The notes under the pieces are model-generated. The model was given only the letters and a program-made list of their open reading frames with translations, had not been told where the DNA came from and searched no databases. From Pelargonium nanum (lineage: Eukaryota > Streptophyta > Magnoliopsida > Geraniales > Geraniaceae), in NCBI GenBank assembly GCA_036897485.1, contig JAYMTF010000131.1, positions 1 through 50,848 of the forward strand: a stretch of 50,848 bases of DNA. Reading direction: 5' to 3'. The position numbers and the translations under genes were made by a program. Positions within the stretch are counted from its first letter, which is position 1; every line of letters starts with the position of its first letter. Of the stretch, positions 48,201-50,848 are shown in pieces.

Positions 48201-48957
48201 TAGTTAGTTGATGCTTTGCTATTAGTTCGAGTAAAAGTGTAAAACATTTCACAGTATTAATGGTGCAAAGAAGGTTATCATTTCACATAACCTTCAACAT
48301 CAAGTAGAACAAAGCCAAACCCAGAAAACCTACTTTACTTAGAAGACATACCCTGCAAGATAATGGGAAAAGGTCCTACTTGGAACAACAAAAATCACCT
48401 TAAAATCCCAATTTTCTTTGGGGAAAAAACATCTTTGCCACTGGAATTACCAATGATCATGTTGCATAGCCAAGAATCTTAACCCCCATGCTTAAAAACA
48501 TTAGTTTCTCCAAATACATAAATAAAACAATAGGCCAGCGACAGGGAATAAAGTTGGGCAAATCTTCATTGAATCAAAACTAAAATGTGAGTAATGACCA
48601 CCTAATCTAATAGTAACAGAAACCAAACAATAACATAAATTTCAAGATTCAACCAATTCTGGTAGATTACCGCAATCAATTACAGAGCCCAAAAATCCTA
48701 AACCAAAATCATATTCTAAATGGCCGAATTGAAAAAGTGAAATTTACCCTCTTTTCGACAGTGGTGGATTGAGCCGAAGCGTTGAGATTCTGGGCCTGCA
48801 ATCCCTCGCGCCGCTTCTTTTGCAAGCTCTCTTCGCGACGGTTCTTGCGGATCTCAACCATGTTGTCCTCCCGGCGTCGGCGACCCTCATCGGCGTCCAC
48901 CGCAACCTTGTAGCGGTTCCGGCGGACCTCGGTTCTGGCGTTGGGGCGCAGCGACAT
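45265..48957 (-). CDS. IMPA1: Importin subunit alpha (IMPA-1/2-like)
   Basis: This is a nuclear import adaptor that binds classical nuclear localisation signals and importin beta. Ten exons, in transcript order: 48957-48748, 47940-47844, 47755-47664, 47580-47449, 47260-47075, 46764-46601, 46490-46412, 46105-45977, 45852-45725, 45640-45265. They give 530 residues, the family's length. The importin-beta-binding domain is residues 1-~85, with RRRRE at 26-30 and KKRR at 47-50. About ten Armadillo repeats follow, showing the NLS-pocket pattern of Trp and Asn ([65 protein letters not shown]). The tail ends [18 protein letters not shown]. The N-terminus [20 protein letters not shown] points to the IMPA-1/2 type rather than IMPA-4. 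All introns are GT-AG. Confidence 0.96.
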
Positions 48958-50772
48958 AGTGAGCTAGAGAGAAGTGAATTGCTCCGAAGAGAGAGAGAGC
49001 GAGAGGGTTTTAGAGAGAGGGTTCGTGGTAGGAGATGAATACAGAAGAGCGAGGGTTTTAAAGGGCTTTGAATGAAATAGGACACCGATCAAGAGTTAAT
49101 TGCTTTAATGCCATTCAGTTTGAATTTCCAAGATGTGGGAAAATATTTGTGGATAATATGGTAAAACTCCAAGAAATATGTTCTCAATTGCAAAATTTTA
49201 TATCTTAAATGTTTGATATTTTAGGAAGATTTGGATACAATATTTGGCACACACACAAGTGTATAAAAAAGTACACACGAGATGTAAGAGAGTGTTTGTA
49301 TTAACTTCTCAAAAATAGCTCATAATCAAGAAAAGATCATGAGCAGTTTTATGCTTCAGCTCTTTTAAAAAAAAGAAGCAGTTTAACTGTTTGGATACAA
49401 ATGTTTGATAAAAAATAGTAATACTTAATTGATGTTATATGAAATATAGTTAAAAAGACAAATAACTTTAATAATTTTAAAGTTAACCAATAAATTGAGT
49501 TATAAAATAGATATATGAGTAATTGAAAGAAATATATAAGAACAAAAATGTCTTTTACTTGGTCAAAATAGCTCTTTTTTAACTGCTCATGAGCTGAAAA
49601 ATTAGGAGATGGGGGTACCTAACTCTTTTATTTTAGCTCATCAGCAAGTGCTCATAAGCTATTTTAGTCATAACCAAACACAGAAAAGAGCTATTTTGTG
49701 CTCATGAGCATGTTTGACCAGCTCATGAGCTAATCCAAACATCCTCTAAATATTATGTTTTTAAGCCATGATAGATATTTATTAATCAGAACGTAAAAAC
49801 GAAATAATACTATCAAACATAGTTGTCGAACTAACTCACAAGCCGTCCGATTCGTAGAATAATAAACAAAAAAATAAAGCGTTAGTACACTCGATACTAA
49901 ATGTTAAACAATCGTCAATAAGTAAACTGACACGTTCAAACTCCTTACCTCATACCTCATGCAATCGATTGAGCATTCAACTTCACGTAATTATAGAGGT
50001 TAGGAAATCATCAGGGTGTTGTTTGACATGAGGCAAGGCAGATCGTTTTTTTTTTCCTTTTTCGAACTCAACAAACTTGGTGTGGAATATTATATGTAGT
50101 TGAGCACAATTCCTCACACAATTAGGGGATATCTCGTGATGTTAACTTTGAGTCATATCTTTGAGTGTACATGAAAAAGACTTGCAACGGTGGAACACAA
50201 CGTGTCAACATTTACATAACTATTTGAAAATTTGTTATAAACTCAAGAGCATTGAAGAGACCATCGTAAATAGACGAATGTTACTTGAGTTTGAATTCGA
50301 CAAATGTGTCAGATAACTTAGCACATATGTTACCAAATGCGACGAGTGCCATGAGCATACCCGAACCGCATAGCCTTGAGCTCGACTCTAATCTCTTCCC
50401 TAAATTTTCTAACTTCTAAGATTTTGCTCATCTTTAAGTGAGATGCAACTTAGGTTGTAGCGAGTTCTGTTTTGGCGACTCCTTGATAATTAGCTTCTTT
50501 GCGATGAGAGCGCTCTCAAATGGTGTTGACGTGGAGACACAAATGGATAAAACACACACTCGGACAAAAAGAAATGGAAAAATAGTGGGAGAGAAATAAA
50601 AAGATCCTGTATTGCATAACACGCAAAAGAAGCTGGTTGGCTGGTTTCGTTTACAGTGAGAGCACACAAAATACAAGACACTGTAGGGTTTTAGCTCCCA
50701 CTCTCTCACAGTCTCACTACCCAAAATCATCAGCTCTCAGCTCACAGTGAAGAAACGATCGAGAGCTCAACA
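48958..50772. other. Divergent intergenic region: importin alpha promoter, MITE, F-box promoter
   Basis: The left side holds the GA/CT-rich leader and promoter of importin alpha (48958-49080). A MITE-like element occupies about 49289-49748. The remainder to 50772 is AT-rich, with a CT-rich F-box leader near 50690-50760. No other gene is supported. Confidence 0.5.
49289..49748. mobile_element. MITE-like element with GCTCATGAGC-rich interior
   Basis: The left end GAGTGTTTGTATTAACTTCT and the right end read inward, AGAGGATGTTTGGATTAGCT, are imperfect inverted repeats. The interior repeats AGCTCATGAGC-like palindromes and AATAGCTCTTTT in both directions. At ~460 bp, size and termini suggest a non-autonomous DNA transposon. 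I could not fix the target-site duplication. Confidence 0.65.
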
Positions 50773-50848
50773 ATGTCCGATCACATTCCTATAGATCTCT
50801 GGGCTAAGATCCTCCTCAACCTCCCCATCAAATCACTGGTCCAGTGCA
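50773..50848 (+). CDS. F-box protein, N-terminus only (runs off the window)
   Basis: The first 25 codons are visible. After MSDH comes the F-box start IPIDLWAKILLNLPIKSLVQC, which matches the plant consensus IP.DL...IL..LP.KSL..C. F-box proteins are substrate receptors of SCF ubiquitin ligases through SKP1. The C-terminal substrate domain (often kelch or FBA in this class) lies outside the window. The gene is likely complete beyond the edge, but this cannot be seen. Confidence 0.85.
   Translation, partial: MSDHIPIDLWAKILLNLPIKSLVQC

Noticed and set aside
1-50848. CRISPR arrays, operons, ribosome binding sites or phage-like modules
   Set aside because: None is present. The window is plant nuclear DNA with spliced genes, so prokaryotic feature types do not apply.

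Overview
This window is nuclear DNA of a flowering plant, most probably a eudicot. The genes are rich in introns and carry typical plant splice sites. The intergenic DNA is AT-rich and full of small non-autonomous transposons. The proteins match plant families closely along their whole length. I cannot name the species. A rosid is a guess from overall character only.

Layout from left to right: a decayed RNase H-like fragment (minus, ~0.84-1.25 kb); eIF3a, the scaffold of translation initiation factor 3 (plus, 2.4-8.2 kb); a duplicated promoter region and a short secreted wall-associated-kinase-type ectodomain protein (plus, 10.7-11.4 kb); a protein phosphatase 2C of the Arabidopsis PP2C5/12/15 group (minus, 12.0-14.3 kb); a kinesin-14 with an N-terminal calponin-homology domain (minus, 16.8-23.1 kb); about 6 kb of AT-rich DNA without genes; a RING plus PHD finger protein (plus, 30.1-33.2 kb); a Di19-type zinc-finger protein (minus, 34.0-37.4 kb); a SYP4-type Qa-SNARE of the trans-Golgi network (plus, 39.1-43.4 kb); a tRNA-Thr(AGU) (plus, 44.0 kb); an importin alpha (minus, 45.3-49.0 kb); and the first 25 codons of an F-box protein (plus, 50.77 kb to the edge). 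I assembled every complete multi-exon protein from splice sites, and all reading frames close: eIF3a 991 aa, PP2C 428 aa, kinesin 1066 aa, RING/PHD 785 aa, Di19 220 aa, SYP4 324 aa, importin alpha 530 aa.

The genes do not form a pathway. They are housekeeping or regulatory genes that happen to be neighbours, and each has its own promoter. The PP2C/kinesin pair and the nearby importin alpha resemble, from memory, the Arabidopsis At1g09160/At1g09170 ... At1g09270 neighbourhood, so conserved gene order is likely.

I found no new defence system, gene cluster or other exotic system. The most distinctive signals are in the splicing and repeat layers: a textbook U12-type AT-AC intron in Di19, two GC-AG introns (PP2C and SYP4), a 60-bp duplication in the kinesin leader that creates a 4-residue upstream ORF, a 13-residue tandem repeat in the kinesin stalk, a tRNA-derived SINE with target-site duplications, a Mutator-like MITE with a 9-bp target duplication, several Stowaway-like MITEs inside introns, and two successive tandem duplications in front of the wall-associated-kinase-like gene.
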